DNA from: Alteromonas antoniana | GTDB taxonomy: Bacteria > Pseudomonadota > Gammaproteobacteria > Enterobacterales > Alteromonadaceae | NCBI RefSeq assembly: GCF_019249295.1 | Contig: NZ_JAESDH010000004.1 | Span: 186,001-250,000 of the forward strand | Direction of reading: 5' to 3' | DNA length: 64,000 nt | In this document: positions 63,150-64,000 of the stretch, one piece after another | Layout of the letters: every line of letters begins with the position of its first letter | Position numbering within the stretch: position 1 is the stretch's first letter | Made by a program: the position numbers and the translations under genes | The notes under the pieces: generated by a model | The model's database searches: none | The model's input: only the letters and a program-made list of their open reading frames with translations | What the model was told of the DNA's origin: nothing

Positions 63150-64000
63150 CTATGCTTCTCTCTCTGCATAGTAGTAACCGTAATACCCTGAATTTTCACT
63201 GTCAGTATGCGTAGACTTGTTAACCACAAATCCAATCGCCATATTCGGGTTCAGACGCTCTACGGCCAGCTTTATATCTGCCAGTTTTGCACGACCCTCT
63301 TCTACCACTACAACAGCCTGACCAGCAAAATTAGCCAACACGGCTGACTCGTTAATACCAATAAGCGGTGGCGTATCGAAGATAACAATACGATCGGGGT
63401 AGCGGTTAGCAAACTCATCCACCGTTTCGTGCATTTTCTGGCTCGCCAGCATTTCGGTAGACAAATGGTGTGATTTCCCTGCTGGAATAATCTTTAACTT
63501 GTCTATATTGGTGGGGTAGAGTACATCCGAAATATCTTCGACTTCACCGGTAAGATATTCCATCAGTCCTTTACGCCGCTCCAGTCCCAGTGTATTTAAT
63601 ACGTTGGGTTTAAGTACGTCGGCATCAACTAACAACACCGTTTTGTCCTGCTCGGCAGCAATACTCATGGCCAGGTTAGTGGCGGTAAATGTTTTGCCCT
63701 CCGAAGGCCGGCTGCTACTTACCATAATAATATTCGAGTTGTGCAGGGTTTTTGCCAGGGGACCAAAGGCGTTAGCAAGAAGTTTACGCTTTATTTCGCG
63801 GTACTCTTCATTTATCTGGCGTCGGTCACCCAGTAAAGAAATGTGGCCGTTGTTCACAAGTCTATCTAAATCAATATTAAATGGAACCAGCGTAGATGCA
63901 GCGCCGTCAGCATGAGACGCTGTAGTCACTTTTTTTGACTTCACTGGTTTCTCAGCGCTGGTTTCGGCAGACGCTACAGGCTCGCTGACTTCTCCGGCAT
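63150..64000 (-). CDS. XrtA-associated tyrosine autokinase (BY-kinase), truncated at the window end
   Basis: The frame is open to the right edge: the visible end reads AGEVSEPVASAETSAEKP before a possible GTG start at 63944, so the N-terminus lies outside the window. The low-complexity linker precedes the kinase. Motifs: Walker A SSSRPSEGKTFTATNLA, Walker A' LLVDADVLKPN, Walker B VIFDTPPLIGINESAVL, and the C-terminal tyrosine cluster in NSGYYGYYYAEREA, the autophosphorylation site. It controls exopolysaccharide chain length or export. It is read with the barrel gene 4 bp downstream. Confidence 0.9.
   Translation of the reverse strand, partial: AGEVSEPVASAETSAEKPVKSKKVTTASHADGAASTLVPFNIDLDRLVNNGHISLLGDRRQINEEYREIKRKLLANAFGPLAKTLHNSNIIMVSSSRPSEGKTFTATNLAMSIAAEQDKTVLLVDADVLKPNVLNTLGLERRKGLMEYLTGEVEDISDVLYPTNIDKLKIIPAGKSHHLSTEMLASQKMHETVDEFANRYPDRIVIFDTPPLIGINESAVLANFAGQAVVVVEEGRAKLADIKLAVERLNPNMAIGFVVNKSTHTDSENSGYYGYYYAEREA

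Overview
This looks like the chromosome of a free-living, probably marine gammaproteobacterium of the Alteromonas type. That is inferred from gene content: a large TonB receptor with tryptophan-halogenase-like flavoproteins, an XrtA-type exopolysaccharide kit, a glnE-hldE neighbourhood, a long FadE and a complete assimilatory nitrate system. No rRNA, tRNA, CRISPR array or prophage was seen. The mobile DNA found is one MITE-like element, a short remnant of the same kind, and a tandem repeat.

Layout. 1-5.6 kb: the end of a lipoprotein, a secreted S9 peptidase fused to Sel1-like repeats, a secreted protein of unknown function, and two very small genes: a double-glycine-leader, bacteriocin-like peptide and a two-helix membrane protein that could be its immunity partner. 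5.7-22.3 kb: a nitrate assimilation region. It holds a NIT-ANTAR regulator (nasR-like), a FocA/NirC channel, a PP2C phosphatase/kinase fusion, nirB, nirD, nasA, cobA, the ABC transporter nrtABC-like, a porin and mobA. Three untranslated leaders (before the channel gene, nirB and nrtA) each carry an intrinsic terminator overlapped on its 5' arm by a small AnnGnn hexaloop hairpin, as expected for ANTAR antitermination. Two of them also have NtrC-like and sigma-54-like sites. Nitrogen limitation would start transcription and nitrate/nitrite would let it read through. 22.4-24.4 kb: eptA-dgkA behind a PmrA-like box. 24.9-28.6 kb: a solute-binding protein, a small XRE regulator, a pectinacetylesterase-like protein and a methyltransferase. 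28.7-37.8 kb: upp, then a LacI-type regulator, two tryptophan-halogenase-like genes, a TonB receptor and a GAF protein, with palindromes that may be operators. 38-46 kb: a small cysteine-containing ORF, a serine hydrolase, an SDR, tdk, a GGDEF-EAL protein and fadE with a FadR-like operator. 46.2-51.1 kb: an envelope export unit (MMPL/RND permease, LolA-like protein, beta-barrel protein) and an OmpW-like barrel. 51.4-60.2 kb: a DUF3081-like protein, an LpxL-type acyltransferase, the MITE, a TcpQ-domain protein, glnE, a DUF350 membrane protein, a GIY-YIG protein and hldE. 60.3-64 kb: one edge of an XrtA exopolysaccharide locus (ExeA-like ATPase, TIGR03016-like outer membrane protein, BY-kinase cut by the window end).

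The points most worth a second look are the peptide/membrane-protein pair at 5.1-5.55 kb, the three-leader ANTAR regulon with its NtrC/sigma-54 sites, the small ORF at 38.0-38.16 kb, and the paired palindromes around the LacI/TonB/halogenase genes.
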